From Alphaproteobacteria bacterium (GTDB lineage: Bacteria; Pseudomonadota; Alphaproteobacteria; Rhodospirillales; Rhodospirillaceae): a DNA stretch of 51,423 nt. The stretch is taken from assembly GCA_030432435.1 (NCBI GenBank), contig JAUIGX010000003.1, forward strand, positions 1-51,423, written 5' to 3'. Position numbers and translations under genes: made by a program. Position 1 is the stretch's first letter. Each line of letters starts with the position of its first letter. Positions 1 to 9,754 of this stretch are shown here, piece by piece. A model generated the notes under the pieces. The model ran no database searches. It was not told the origin of the DNA and saw only the letters and a program-made list of their open reading frames with translations.

Positions 1-63
1 GCAGGGGCGCGGCAGATCGCAGCTTGAAGCCCTAGAGTTGAAGGCACGGGCCGGGCGCCGCAA

Positions 64-105
64 ACAAAAAAAACGCCGGACACACACAGTGTCCGGCGTT
101 TTCTT
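64..105 (-). terminator. Rho-independent terminator, probably bidirectional, downstream of the TPR gene
   Basis: Inverted repeat AACGCCGGACAC-acaca-GTGTCCGGCGTT flanked by an A-tract on the left and a T-tract on the right. Confidence 0.85.
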
Positions 106-121
106 CAACACTCTCTTGAGG

Positions 122-1366
122 CTAAATGGAGCCTTTTAGGGTCCAGAGAGCCGCAATCTTCGACTCCGGACTCCCGGCAGAAATCTTCTTAAACGCAGCG
201 TTCGCATTTGACTTATCGCCGGCACCTAGAAATGCCAAGCCCAGTCGCAACTGCGCTTCGTCCATATTCTCGACGCCCTTATCAATACCGCGCTGCACCG
301 CTTTAACTGACGCGTCGTATTCACCGTAGGTCCAATACGCTTCGCCGAAACGCACATCAGCATCGCCGGTCGGCATCGCTGCGGCTTCGCTCTCACCGGC
401 TGCCAAATTCGCCTTATCAGGCGCTGCCTGCTCGACCGCCATCGTCATCAGACGTTCGTGCCGGCCTGCTTGCGGGCCTTCGCCGATCACACCGGCTTCC
501 TTGCCGTGCTCCAGCGCCCGTTTGGCATCGCCCGGCAAGCCTTCCTGCAGCGCCAACTCGGCCATATCCGTGTAGTCTTTGGCATTTTGCATTGCGCCGC
601 TCGAAAGTCTGAACCTGAGCAAATCTAGCGCCGTTTTGGTTGAGCTACCGCGAAGGTCCTTCTCAACCAATGACAGGTAATCGCGCCAATAGCGGTCCTT
701 CGGATGATACCGGATCAGGTCTTCAAGAGCATCGCGAACGCCAGCTTCATTGTTCTGCTCATACTCAATGCTCATCAACAACTGGAGCCAAGTCTCGTTG
801 ACTTTGCCGCTGCGTTTCGCGTTGTTGACCACCTTCTTCATCATATCGCCGGCTGGCTTGTACTGCTTTTGCAGATAATAGCTTTGGCCGACGATCACCA
901 TTGTATCGATGTCGTTGCTCGCGCTTTGTAGATACCGCTGACCGTATTCAACAGCCTTGCCGTAATTTTTTTCCTGATAGTAGATTTGGCCGAGAAGTTT
1001 GACACGGGCGGTCGCGTCTTCTGCCGACAGCTGGCCGGTACCCAGCGAGGTTTCAAGAGCACCTGCGGCATTCGAGTATTGCCGTGTTTGCAAATAAAGC
1101 GAGCCTAGAATCTCGTTAACCATATAGGTTTCGTATTCCGACTTCTTGCTAATCGCAGCAGCTTCTTTCGCCTTTGCGATAGCCTCATTAAACTTTTTCT
1201 CCCCTGCGAGTTTCTGCGCTTCTTGAAGCGGTCGCCCGACTTCCGGCGACACACTCTGTGCCGCTTCAACACGGCTTGGACCAACAAGCACCGTCGCAGT
1301 TCCGACAGCACCCGTCGCCAGTACCAGCGACAATGCGATCACGGAAACAACATTTTGTTTCTTCAT
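122..1366 (-). CDS. Secreted tetratricopeptide-repeat protein, last gene of the TonB/ExbBD operon
   Basis: 414-aa ORF with N-terminal signal-like segment and TPR-like helical repeats; same strand and adjacent to exbD genes. Confidence 0.85.
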   Translation of the reverse strand: MKKQNVVSVIALSLVLATGAVGTATVLVGPSRVEAAQSVSPEVGRPLQEAQKLAGEKKFNEAIAKAKEAAAISKKSEYETYMVNEILGSLYLQTRQYSNAAGALETSLGTGQLSAEDATARVKLLGQIYYQEKNYGKAVEYGQRYLQSASNDIDTMVIVGQSYYLQKQYKPAGDMMKKVVNNAKRSGKVNETWLQLLMSIEYEQNNEAGVRDALEDLIRYHPKDRYWRDYLSLVEKDLRGSSTKTALDLLRFRLSSGAMQNAKDYTDMAELALQEGLPGDAKRALEHGKEAGVIGEGPQAGRHERLMTMAVEQAAPDKANLAAGESEAAAMPTGDADVRFGEAYWTYGEYDASVKAVQRGIDKGVENMDEAQLRLGLAFLGAGDKSNANAAFKKISAGSPESKIAALWTLKGSI

Positions 1367-1487
1367 AATAGCTACCCTCTCAGACGAAAGAGGAACGCCA
1401 GCGAATACTCTACTGGCGCCCCCCTAATTCTACACGATTTAAGCGTCGTCGGTTACCCTGGCAATAATGTGGCAAAAACCAAACTTA

Positions 1488-1910
1488 TTAGAGGTATTGC
1501 TCGTTGCCAACGAAACCGATTTTCCGCACTCCAAGCCGCTGGGCGAACGCTAGCACCTTCGCCACTACGTCGTACTTTGCCAGCCGATTAGGTCTCAAGT
1601 GAACTTCCGGCTGGGGTTCTTGTATCGATATTGATTGGAAATAGCGCTGTAACTGAGCCGTGGAGGTTACAACAGAACCATTCCACAAAATCGTACCGTC
1701 AAAATCCACATCGAGCTGAATTACTGTCGGCGGCTCACTCTGCTCCGCATTATTAGGACGCGGCATATCAAGTTTGACAGCGTGGGTTTGGACGGGAAGA
1801 CTAATGATGAACATGATGATCAGCACCAACAAAACGTCGATGAGAGGAATCACGTTCATCTCAGCCATTTCTTCCGCTTCACCCGAAGCCGGACCAACAC
1901 TTGCACCCAT
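1488..1910 (-). CDS. exbD: Biopolymer transporter ExbD
   Basis: 140-aa ORF; MNVIPLIDVLLVLIIMFIIS single-TM motif typical of ExbD/TolR. Confidence 0.9.
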   Translation of the reverse strand: MGASVGPASGEAEEMAEMNVIPLIDVLLVLIIMFIISLPVQTHAVKLDMPRPNNAEQSEPPTVIQLDVDFDGTILWNGSVVTSTAQLQRYFQSISIQEPQPEVHLRPNRLAKYDVVAKVLAFAQRLGVRKIGFVGNEQYL

Positions 1911-1929
1911 GGTTTAAATACTCCGTAGC

Positions 1930-2373
1930 TTAGTAATTGAAGCGCTGAACCACTGCGCCTTGCTCGGGGTCGGTAATGAAGCCCACCTTCATGATGCCGC
2001 TTCTCTGACTAATCGCCATCAGACGCCCGACATGCTCAAAACGGCCTTCTTTATCACCGCGAATGTGAACTTCCGGCTGAGGAACCCTCACCGCTTCCGT
2101 TTTCATCAGCTCGAACATCTCTTCGAGTGACACAGGAGTGTCATTCCAAAAAGCCTGCCCCTCTGAATCCACCGCAATGATAACGTTTTCCGGCTTCGTT
2201 TCGGTAGCCTCGTTAGAGACCTCCGGCAAGTCCACCGGAACGGTCTTAATAGCGACGGGGATAGTGATGAGGAAGATGATGAGCAACACCAACATAACGT
2301 CCACCAACGGGATCACGTTCATGGTGGTGTTGACTTCGTCTTCCCCACTATCGGACATAACCTGTCCAGCCAT
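1930..2373 (-). CDS. exbD: Biopolymer transporter ExbD (second paralogue)
   Basis: 147-aa ORF; MNVIPLVDVMLVLLIIFLITIPV motif. Confidence 0.9.
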   Translation of the reverse strand: MAGQVMSDSGEDEVNTTMNVIPLVDVMLVLLIIFLITIPVAIKTVPVDLPEVSNEATETKPENVIIAVDSEGQAFWNDTPVSLEEMFELMKTEAVRVPQPEVHIRGDKEGRFEHVGRLMAISQRSGIMKVGFITDPEQGAVVQRFNY

Positions 2374-2406
2374 GCTTCCTAGCCTCCTTAAAGCAGATAG
2401 AAAAGA

Positions 2407-3378
2407 CTACTCAGCTGCCTGACTACCTTGATTGTTGCTCAACAGCACAGCGTGGATATCTGCGGCAAAGTTCCGCACGCGCTCCAGCAGCACCTTGTTG
2501 CGACGCACAAAGAAGTTGTAGGCCAACACAGCCGGCACGGCGACGAACAGACCGATAGCCGTCATGATCAGCGCTTCACCCAGCGGACCAGCAACAACGT
2601 CGATGGACACTTGGCCCGACACGCCAATTGCGATGAGCGCGTTCAAGATACCCCAAACGGTGCCAAACAGACCCACGAACGGAGCAACTGAACCCACGCT
2701 GGCGAGGAACGCCAAGCCGCTTTGCAGCTTGTAGTTCACGACATCGGTCGACCGTTGAAGCGACATCGTAATCCACTCATTAAGATCGATCGCGTCAGTG
2801 ATCTTGCCTTCATGGTGCTCGGCGGCTTTCAAGCCGTCGTCCACAATAGTACGGAACGCACTGTTAGCCTCGAGCTTGGCCATACCTTCTTTCAGGCTGC
2901 CTGCGCTCCAGAAATTTTTCTGGGCCGCGTTGGCTTGTCTGGCAAGGATCGACGTGTCGATCAAGCGAACCACCATGATGTACCAGGAACCAACGGACAT
3001 GATCACCAGAATACCGAGCACGCCAAGGATGACAAAGTCACCGTGCTCAATGATTGCCTCGATACCGTAAGGATTGATCTCAGGCTCGGCGACCGAGTCA
3101 TCCCCTTCGAGGACATCCATGGGATTTCCGGCCGACATACCGTCTTCGCCAGCCATCATGCCGGCGTCTTCGCCGCCCATCATGCCGGCATCTTCGCCGC
3201 CCATCATGCCGGCGTCTTCACCTGGCGCCATGCTTTCCATTGCCGGCATCGCATCTTCAGCCGGAGCTGCGCCTTCATCTTGCGCAAAGATAGCCGGCGC
3301 GAAACCTACCGCTGCAACAAATGCAACTGCGGGCAACAGGGCCGAGAGTTTCGAATAAAAATTCAATCGGGTGCTCAT
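2407..3378 (-). CDS. exbB: MotA/TolQ/ExbB proton channel family protein with N-terminal signal peptide and acidic/Met-rich repeat
   Basis: C-terminal TolQ/ExbB pattern (LAFLASVGSVAPFVGLFGTVWGI, GPLGEALIMTAIGLFVAVPAVLAYN); start set at MSTRLNFYSK, internal to the 2407..3513 ORF. Confidence 0.88.
   Translation of the reverse strand: MSTRLNFYSKLSALLPAVAFVAAVGFAPAIFAQDEGAAPAEDAMPAMESMAPGEDAGMMGGEDAGMMGGEDAGMMAGEDGMSAGNPMDVLEGDDSVAEPEINPYGIEAIIEHGDFVILGVLGILVIMSVGSWYIMVVRLIDTSILARQANAAQKNFWSAGSLKEGMAKLEANSAFRTIVDDGLKAAEHHEGKITDAIDLNEWITMSLQRSTDVVNYKLQSGLAFLASVGSVAPFVGLFGTVWGILNALIAIGVSGQVSIDVVAGPLGEALIMTAIGLFVAVPAVLAYNFFVRRNKVLLERVRNFAADIHAVLLSNNQGSQAAE
3143..3214. repeat. 24-bp tandem repeat, 3 copies plus a degenerate fourth, encoding GEDAGMM(G/A) units
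   Basis: tcttcgcc(a/g)(g/c)ccatcatgccggc(g/a) repeated with exact 24-bp period inside exbB. Confidence 0.9.
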
Positions 3379-3484
3379 ATTGTGATCCTCACTACCACTC
3401 ATGTCTCGTTGATAACTTACTTCTGGTTCTTGTTGCCGCACTCGACAACCCGTCATCGCGTCGTTTTGAGTGCGGTTTCTAATT

Positions 3485-4114
3485 CTATTGGTCGATTTTG
3501 AAAGTAACGGCAAATTTGTACTGCATCGTCGAAGCCTTACCGTTGATTGTGCCTGGGATCAGACGCCAACGGCGTGTCGCTTCAGAAATTGCAGCTGCAT
3601 CAAGTCGCTCAAAACCGCTGCTCTTGTCGACCTTCGCCTCAAGAACACGTCCGTTCTCGTCAACCGTCAACAGGAGGATAACTTGGCCCTCCTCACCCAA
3701 GCGACGTGACATCGTCGGGTAATCAGGTTGCGTAATGGGGCGCCTTGGGTTGGAGCGTGGCGGCACCACCTGCGGCGGCGGCGGCGGCGGCGGCGGCTTT
3801 TTCACAGCCGTTACGTTGGAAATCGTGTTTGAAGGCGCAGGCGCATCAATCGAAATGTCCGGCATCGGAATAAATTCCGGCGGCGGCGCATCCAACTTTG
3901 GCGGCGGCGGCGGCAACTCGTTCGATTCCGTCGCGATCTCTTCGATCAATCTCGTTTCGATGGGACCAGTAATCGTGTCCAGCACGGAGCCTGCCAAACC
4001 TGATTTCAGCGCGTAAAATGCGCCGACATGGAAAAGCACGACAATAACTAATCCCACCGTACGGGCGGAACTTGATTTAACATTAGCTTTAGACTTCGAA
4101 AAAGTAGGTTGCAT
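3485..4114 (-). CDS. tonB: Energy transducer TonB
   Basis: N-terminal TM, Pro-rich linker (PPPPPPPPQVVPP) and TonB C-terminal domain (YPTMSRRLGEEGQVILLLTVDENGRVLEAKVDKSSGFERLDAAAI); start chosen at MQPTFSKSK. Confidence 0.9.
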   Translation of the reverse strand: MQPTFSKSKANVKSSSARTVGLVIVVLFHVGAFYALKSGLAGSVLDTITGPIETRLIEEIATESNELPPPPPKLDAPPPEFIPMPDISIDAPAPSNTISNVTAVKKPPPPPPPPQVVPPRSNPRRPITQPDYPTMSRRLGEEGQVILLLTVDENGRVLEAKVDKSSGFERLDAAAISEATRRWRLIPGTINGKASTMQYKFAVTFKIDQ

Positions 4115-4889
4115 GCGCTCACTCGAAAATGGGCTGGCGTTGCGGTCGACCCCGTTAGTGGGAAAGCGCCGTGGGTCTAACAGGACGGGTGCTCGAAGGC
4201 AACATCCTACCAAAACAGGTCCGGCACACTTTATGCCGCACCCAATACCCCCGAAACATCCCCCAAGAATCAGACCCACAGGATGCGCCTAAACAAATGC
4301 ATGAGCATCGCAGTGTCAAGCCAGGAATGTCCGTTAGATAAAATTATCACACGAATAACAGAGCGGTGTCATCGTGCACTGCGAACAACAGATAACGCAG
4401 CGCACATTAGAAACTTCGCAATACGAATTGTTTTTCCTCTAGAATTCAATGACCACTAGACACCTGTCGGCGAATGGCGGCGCCATGCAAAGTACAGCGC
4501 AAAGAAATTTTTCGTACTTCTACAACGATTTAGTGAATTTCGAGCGGCGCATTAATTATCCAAATGCGTTGCACATTTTGCTCGGGCGAGACTGAATTTA
4601 TTCAAACAGAAAACTCAGTCCTGTGGATTACTTTAGGGCCACGCCGAATCATCGCCGAATCATCGTGAAAAACGAATCCGAAAAGCGATTTCCATACGGA
4701 CACGCCGCACGTAGTGAGAAACCGCACCGCCTTATCGGGACTACCCAGTACATAAGCGCCCGATAAACCCGGCCTTTTAGCGACCGTAAGACCCAGCATC
4801 CGGTGCCCGCAGATTCATGTTCTATCAACACCCTCCGCGTAACATGGGAATTATTGAGCATGGGCCGGCTTAAGACCGGCGGAGAACCG

Positions 4890-5843
4890 ATGACAGATCT
4901 TTCCCACATTGACACCGACGCCTTGCGCATTCTCGTGTTTGAGGACAGCGCCATGGATGCTGCCCTAATCAAAAAGTTTCTACGGACCGCTGGCGTTCGC
5001 GGGGCCCACATCTATCACGCCGACACGATCTCCTCTGCTCTGCAAGTCATGACTCGCACACCCATTGATCTATGTCTGGCCGACTATCACCTTCATCCAT
5101 ACACCGGCGTAGACTTGATGGAAGAAGCTCGGCGCAGCAATTTGGACATTCCGTTTATTGTTGTCACCGCCATCGATGACCGTTGCGTCGACGACGAGGT
5201 TCTCGCGCACGGCGCCTACGACTTCCTCGTGAAAGGTGATCTCACTGTTGAAGGTCTTGAGCGCTCAATCCGATATGCTCTTGCAAGTCATCGCCGAGAA
5301 CGAGTGCTCACACGCGCCGCTTATTTTGATCCGCTCACCGCTTTACCAAATCGGCTCTCGTTTCTGGAGCGCCTGACGCAAGCGGTTTCCGATAATCGCG
5401 CCGCAGGAGGATTGGTTGGCGTTGCGCTTCTCAATCTCGACGGCACCAAGCTCATCAACACCCGGCTTGGTCATGATGTTGGTGACGAAGTGCTCAAGAC
5501 AGCGGCCGCGCGCCTGTCACCCATAAAAAAAGACACTGACTTTCTGGCCCGCATTGGCGGAGATGAATTTGCCTTGCTGATGAATGGCGTTCTGCTCGCT
5601 GGCCACGCGCTCAAAGAAACTCGCGCATTTGCCGATGCCTTGACCGGACCCATAGATACAGATCAAGGCCCGCACATCATCACCGCCACATGCGGTGTCG
5701 CAGTGCGGGAAATAAAGAAGCGCGACAACGCCATCAACATTGCGCAAAAACTGTTGCTGAATGCCACACACGCAATGTTTGACGCGAAAGTCTCAGGTCG
5801 TCGGCGCAACACCTCCAATGTAGCCCTCGCCCGTATTCATTAA
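4890..5843 (+). CDS. Response regulator receiver domain fused to GGDEF domain
   Basis: N-terminal receiver-like domain (ILVFEDSAMDAALIKKFL, DLCLADYHL), C-terminal RIGGDEFALL; start chosen at MTDLSHID within the 4803 ORF. Confidence 0.85.
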   Translation: MTDLSHIDTDALRILVFEDSAMDAALIKKFLRTAGVRGAHIYHADTISSALQVMTRTPIDLCLADYHLHPYTGVDLMEEARRSNLDIPFIVVTAIDDRCVDDEVLAHGAYDFLVKGDLTVEGLERSIRYALASHRRERVLTRAAYFDPLTALPNRLSFLERLTQAVSDNRAAGGLVGVALLNLDGTKLINTRLGHDVGDEVLKTAAARLSPIKKDTDFLARIGGDEFALLMNGVLLAGHALKETRAFADALTGPIDTDQGPHIITATCGVAVREIKKRDNAINIAQKLLLNATHAMFDAKVSGRRRNTSNVALARIH

Positions 5844-5969
5844 CATCGTCGCTCTGGTTGTATTTTGGTCGTTCTATGAAACCGGTGAGCTTGCTGATTT
5901 AGACTCGGTGTTTTTGCCGAGCGTGCTAGTGTTTTCTCGCTTTCCAAACTAGCTGGCCTTGGACACAGA

Positions 5970-7097
5970 ATGAAAACCGACACCGACGTCGCCTGTAAAA
6001 ATGAAAGCATAAAAAGCGCGACGCCTATGCAGCGAACGTTGTTGATTGCCGCAGCGGTGCTTGTGGCTACCAGCAGCCTTTGGAGTGCGCGCGAGACCGG
6101 CGCACCTTCCACCATATTCGCGGCCTCTTTAACGCTCGTCATTGTGACCTTGGGCCTAGCGGCCCTGACCTTCTCTCGCAATGTGACGGTGCGCCTGATT
6201 GTAATCCCAAGTGCGGCCGCTCTCGTCTTCGGCACGTACATCAATACAGCCTATTCTGATCAAGCCGCTGTTTATTCCCTCTGTTTTACTTTGTTGGGGT
6301 TCTTTGTCGTTGGCGTAGCACCAAGACTGCGCGGCGCCGCATTGGCGCTCATTGTAGCGACCACATTTGGCGTAATCGGGGTCGCGTTCGCTCTACTGGC
6401 TACGGACGCAACCTTAGCCGCAGCGCCGCTTTTTTTACTGTGGCTGCCCGGCATAGCCCTCGCCGGGGGACTCGCGATAATACTAGAGCAAGCCCGGCGC
6501 AGGACACTCGCTTTAACATCCGAATTAGAACGTAGGGCGACCTCGGATGATCTGAGTGGGGTTTCAAACCGCGCCCATATTAATCTTCTCGCGCAAAACG
6601 AGTTTGCACGGGCGCGGCGATATCGCGAACCTTACGCATGTCTGATGCTGGAAATCGACGGCTTTGAGGTCTTGAAATCAACCTACGGCCTCCACACCAC
6701 CGATGTCATCGTGCAGGTTTTGAGCGGTTATTGCGTCGTCGTCATGCGCCATTGCGATAGCTTCGGCCGCCTTTCCCCGCAACGTTTTTTAGCGTTGCTC
6801 CCCGAAACGGAAGGGCACGGCGCCCTAACGCTGGCCAGCCGTATGTGCCAAGACATCGCCGCCCTCACCGTAAAAGCCAGTGGGCAAAACGTAGGCTTTA
6901 CGATCAGCATCGGTGCGTCAGAACTTCATCCATCCGACCGCTGGGTTGGCGACATGCTTCGCCGTACCGAGCAGGCCCTGGACGATGCGATCGAACGCGG
7001 TCGCAACAACGCCGTCCTAGCCGCCATGCCGCCAGAGTTCGCCGACACCGACGCTTCTCCCGATCCACACGAAACAACGGCCAACACAGCGTCTTAA
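5970..7097 (+). CDS. Membrane protein with degenerate GGDEF-like domain
   Basis: Multiple hydrophobic N-terminal segments, then GGDEF-fold-like sequence (DDLSGVSNRAHINLLAQNEFARARRYREPYACLMLEIDGFEVL) with SPQRF in place of GGDEF. Confidence 0.75.
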   Translation: MKTDTDVACKNESIKSATPMQRTLLIAAAVLVATSSLWSARETGAPSTIFAASLTLVIVTLGLAALTFSRNVTVRLIVIPSAAALVFGTYINTAYSDQAAVYSLCFTLLGFFVVGVAPRLRGAALALIVATTFGVIGVAFALLATDATLAAAPLFLLWLPGIALAGGLAIILEQARRRTLALTSELERRATSDDLSGVSNRAHINLLAQNEFARARRYREPYACLMLEIDGFEVLKSTYGLHTTDVIVQVLSGYCVVVMRHCDSFGRLSPQRFLALLPETEGHGALTLASRMCQDIAALTVKASGQNVGFTISIGASELHPSDRWVGDMLRRTEQALDDAIERGRNNAVLAAMPPEFADTDASPDPHETTANTAS

Positions 7098-7183
7098 CTT
7101 TTTCAGGTCCCGGCTCTTATTTCGGTCCCGATTATGGTCTCACCTTCTCCGGACACAGTCTCTAAGCGAGATATCCAAGCCAT

Positions 7184-7990
7184 ATGGGAAGTGCAATGAA
7201 CCCCAGCTCAAAATCCAATACTTGGAATCCCAAGACATACCTTGAGTTCGCGGCCCACCGTACCCGTCCCGTGGAAGACCTTATTCCGCGCCTTAAGTTG
7301 GAGGTTCCAGGAGCCATATATGATCTAGGTTGCGGCCCAGGCAACGTGACAATGAAACTCCGGACCCGCTGGCCGGACCGAACTGTCATCGGGATAGACG
7401 CCTCGCATGAAATGCTGAGCGATGCTAAAGCCGCATACGGCACGCAAACCGTTACTTGGATACAGGGCGACATCGAGCAATGGTCTGCGGATCAGCCTGC
7501 CGCGCTCGTCTTCGCGAATGCCTCGCTCCATTGGGTTGGCGAACACGACATCCTTTTTCCGCACCTCTTGCGTAACGTCGCACCGGGTGGCCTCATGGCG
7601 ATCCAAGTTCCCGTAACCGCGCAGGCGCCGTATCAAGACTGTATTCGGCAGGTCATCTCCGCGCCCAAATGGCGCGAGCGGTTGGCGGGCGTACACCCGC
7701 ACGATGATGTTTATTTGGCCGACAGATACTACGAACTCTTAAGCCCTCAGGCTGCAAACATCGATATGTGGGAAACCCACTATCACCACATTCTAAGTGG
7801 TGTAGAACCGGCCATCGCCTGGATGTCGGGGGCAGGTTTAGTGCCCTTTTTGACCCATCTAGATGGAGCCGACCGCCAGGCGTTCTTGGCAGACTATGCC
7901 GCGGCCATGAAACAACCCTACGCACCGCGAAGCGACGGCAAGACTATATTCACGATGAGACGACTTTTTATAATTGCGAAACGGGCATAG
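7184..7990 (+). CDS. tam: Trans-aconitate 2-methyltransferase-like SAM-dependent methyltransferase
   Basis: TWNPKTYLEFAAHRTRPVEDLIPRL...IYDLGCGPGNVT motif I and overall length typical of Tam; start could be 7196. Confidence 0.8.
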   Translation: MGSAMNPSSKSNTWNPKTYLEFAAHRTRPVEDLIPRLKLEVPGAIYDLGCGPGNVTMKLRTRWPDRTVIGIDASHEMLSDAKAAYGTQTVTWIQGDIEQWSADQPAALVFANASLHWVGEHDILFPHLLRNVAPGGLMAIQVPVTAQAPYQDCIRQVISAPKWRERLAGVHPHDDVYLADRYYELLSPQAANIDMWETHYHHILSGVEPAIAWMSGAGLVPFLTHLDGADRQAFLADYAAAMKQPYAPRSDGKTIFTMRRLFIIAKRA

Positions 7991-8013
7991 AAGATTGCCC
8001 TAGATATCGCTCT

Positions 8014-8271
8014 TTAGACAGCGTTGAGATCACGTACACGACGAACAGCATCGAACACTTCAAGCGGCGACAGATCCGGACGCACAGCCGCGACAGCCTC
8101 CGCCGCAACCCGGCTCTGCGCCATGTAGTCGCGGCCCGAAGCACGGGCGGTAGAAACAGCACGAACCACAATGCCCCGGACATCATCAACAGCTGACGGA
8201 ATGACCACAGCGGCTGTGCGCACCTTTCGCGCGGCGGCGACTGCTTGCGAGGCTGAGAATGTTTTTTCCAT
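8014..8271 (-). CDS. Small hypothetical protein, Ala/Arg/Val-rich
   Basis: ORF with start chosen at MEKTFSASQAV; no recognised family. Confidence 0.5.
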   Translation of the reverse strand: MEKTFSASQAVAAARKVRTAAVVIPSAVDDVRGIVVRAVSTARASGRDYMAQSRVAAEAVAAVRPDLSPLEVFDAVRRVRDLNAV

Positions 8272-8409
8272 GGCTTCGTATCTCCATTCACCGAGCACGG
8301 ATTGTAGCCATTATCCCGTAGAGCACCAGATATAGTATTAAAATGGCGGAAAGCCTGGCATCTTCATGCATCCTGTGAGGCTAATCACGGACACGGCGGG
8401 GGAATCGCT

Positions 8410-8649
8410 CTATCTAGGGGGTGTGCCGGTCAGGGGCTTCCAATCCTTACCGCGCGGCGTCATCGCCTTTGCACGATCCGCGCAAGCCTCCACAACAGCC
8501 CTTTTTTCATCAAGCGTCATTGCACGCCATGCGCCAATCTCTTTGAGTGTGCGCAAACATCCGATACACATGCCGCTGTTTTTATCGACCGTACACACAC
8601 TGATGCACGGCGAGGCGACTAGGTCGGTCGGTGTTGGTGTCTGAGACAT
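8410..8649 (-). CDS. DUF1289 domain-containing protein
   Basis: SPCISVCTVDKNSGMCIGCLRTLKEIGAWRAMTLDEKRAV matches the Cys-rich DUF1289 pattern. Confidence 0.85.
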   Translation of the reverse strand: MSQTPTPTDLVASPCISVCTVDKNSGMCIGCLRTLKEIGAWRAMTLDEKRAVVEACADRAKAMTPRGKDWKPLTGTPPR

Positions 8650-8795
8650 ATCTTTGACGTAAGGGTAAGCTCACGATCGAGCAAGACGAAATCGACGCGC
8701 GCATTTTGAGCGTTATTTCAAGCCTGGCTTTTGAGTGGGCACTAAAGCGCTTTTTGCGGCATATTTTCAAATAATTCGGCAATGGATACCTTGTT

Positions 8796-9257
8796 ATGAC
8801 AGACCGTTTCGAAAACCTGACACGCCTAGGCACTGACGCCGTTATTCCAGCCTCACCAGACGAAGCCGTGCTGGAAACCGTGCCCAATCCTCATCAGGAA
8901 ACGGACTATCTTATCCGCTTTAGCTGCCCGGAATTCACGGCGCTATGCCCCGTTACAGGCCAGCCCGATTTTGCCCATATCGTTATCGACTATGTCCCGG
9001 ACGAGGCCATCGTCGAGTCCAAGTCACTGAAACTCTACCTGGCCTCTTTCCGCAATCACGGTGGGTTTCACGAGGATTGCACAATTTCTATTGGAAAGCG
9101 CATTGTCGAAAGCGCCGAGCCTAAGTGGTTGCGGATCGGCGGATATTGGTATCCGCGGGGCGGCATACCCATTGATGTCTTTTGGCAAACGGGCATTGCA
9201 CCGGACGGACTGTGGACGCCAGATCAAGGCGTCGCCCCGTATCGCGGACGAGGCTAG
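8796..9257 (+). CDS. queF: NADPH-dependent 7-cyano-7-deazaguanine reductase (preQ1 synthase)
   Basis: [54 protein letters not shown] catalytic motif of QueF. Confidence 0.95.
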   Translation: MTDRFENLTRLGTDAVIPASPDEAVLETVPNPHQETDYLIRFSCPEFTALCPVTGQPDFAHIVIDYVPDEAIVESKSLKLYLASFRNHGGFHEDCTISIGKRIVESAEPKWLRIGGYWYPRGGIPIDVFWQTGIAPDGLWTPDQGVAPYRGRG

Positions 9258-9282
9258 AACCCGTCGCGCCGTACGAGGCGTG

Positions 9283-9687
9283 CTATTCGGACTCTTTCGC
9301 GCCTTTGAACGCCAGTGACAGCGAATTGATGCAGTAGCGCAGGCCTGTGGGTGCCGGGCCATCTGGAAACACATGCCCCAGATGTCCGCCGCAATTGGCA
9401 CAGGTTACCTCGGTGCGCACCATGCCATGACTGACATCCTGATGTTCGTCCACCGCAGCAGAATCCGCGGGTGTATAAAAACTCGGCCAACCCGAACCGG
9501 AATTATATTTTGCCCTAGACTCAAACAAGACGTGGCCGCACCCACCGCATTTAAAGGTGCCCTCACCCTTAAAATCGTTGTATTCGCCGGTAAATGGGCG
9601 CTCCGTGCCTTTTTCTCGGAGAACATGGAACTGCTCGGGCGTTAAGTCTTTGCGCCACTCATCATCGGATTTTTCGATCTTTGGCAT
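9283..9687 (-). CDS. msrB: Peptide-methionine (R)-S-oxide reductase
   Basis: [72 protein letters not shown]. Confidence 0.97.
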   Translation of the reverse strand: MPKIEKSDDEWRKDLTPEQFHVLREKGTERPFTGEYNDFKGEGTFKCGGCGHVLFESRAKYNSGSGWPSFYTPADSAAVDEHQDVSHGMVRTEVTCANCGGHLGHVFPDGPAPTGLRYCINSLSLAFKGAKESE

Positions 9688-9754
9688 ACCGGCCCTCCTG
9701 CGACCTACGATTTAGCGGTAGCACTTTATATGGAAACATCTTCATAACCTTACC

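Noticed and set aside
2722-3501. 259-aa plus-strand ORF antisense to exbB
   Set aside because: Composition follows the opposite-strand exbB repeat (HHAGVFAAHHAGIF is the antisense of the 24-bp repeat); no family similarity.
8658-8774. Start-less 38-codon plus-strand frame (RKGKLTIEQDEIDARILSVISSLAFEWALKRFLRHIFK) before queF
   Set aside because: No ATG/GTG start in frame after the upstream stop; could be a relic or chance. Not enough to call a gene.
8650-8795. Possible preQ1 riboswitch ahead of queF
   Set aside because: No recognisable preQ1 aptamer pattern could be read; a covariance model scan would be needed.
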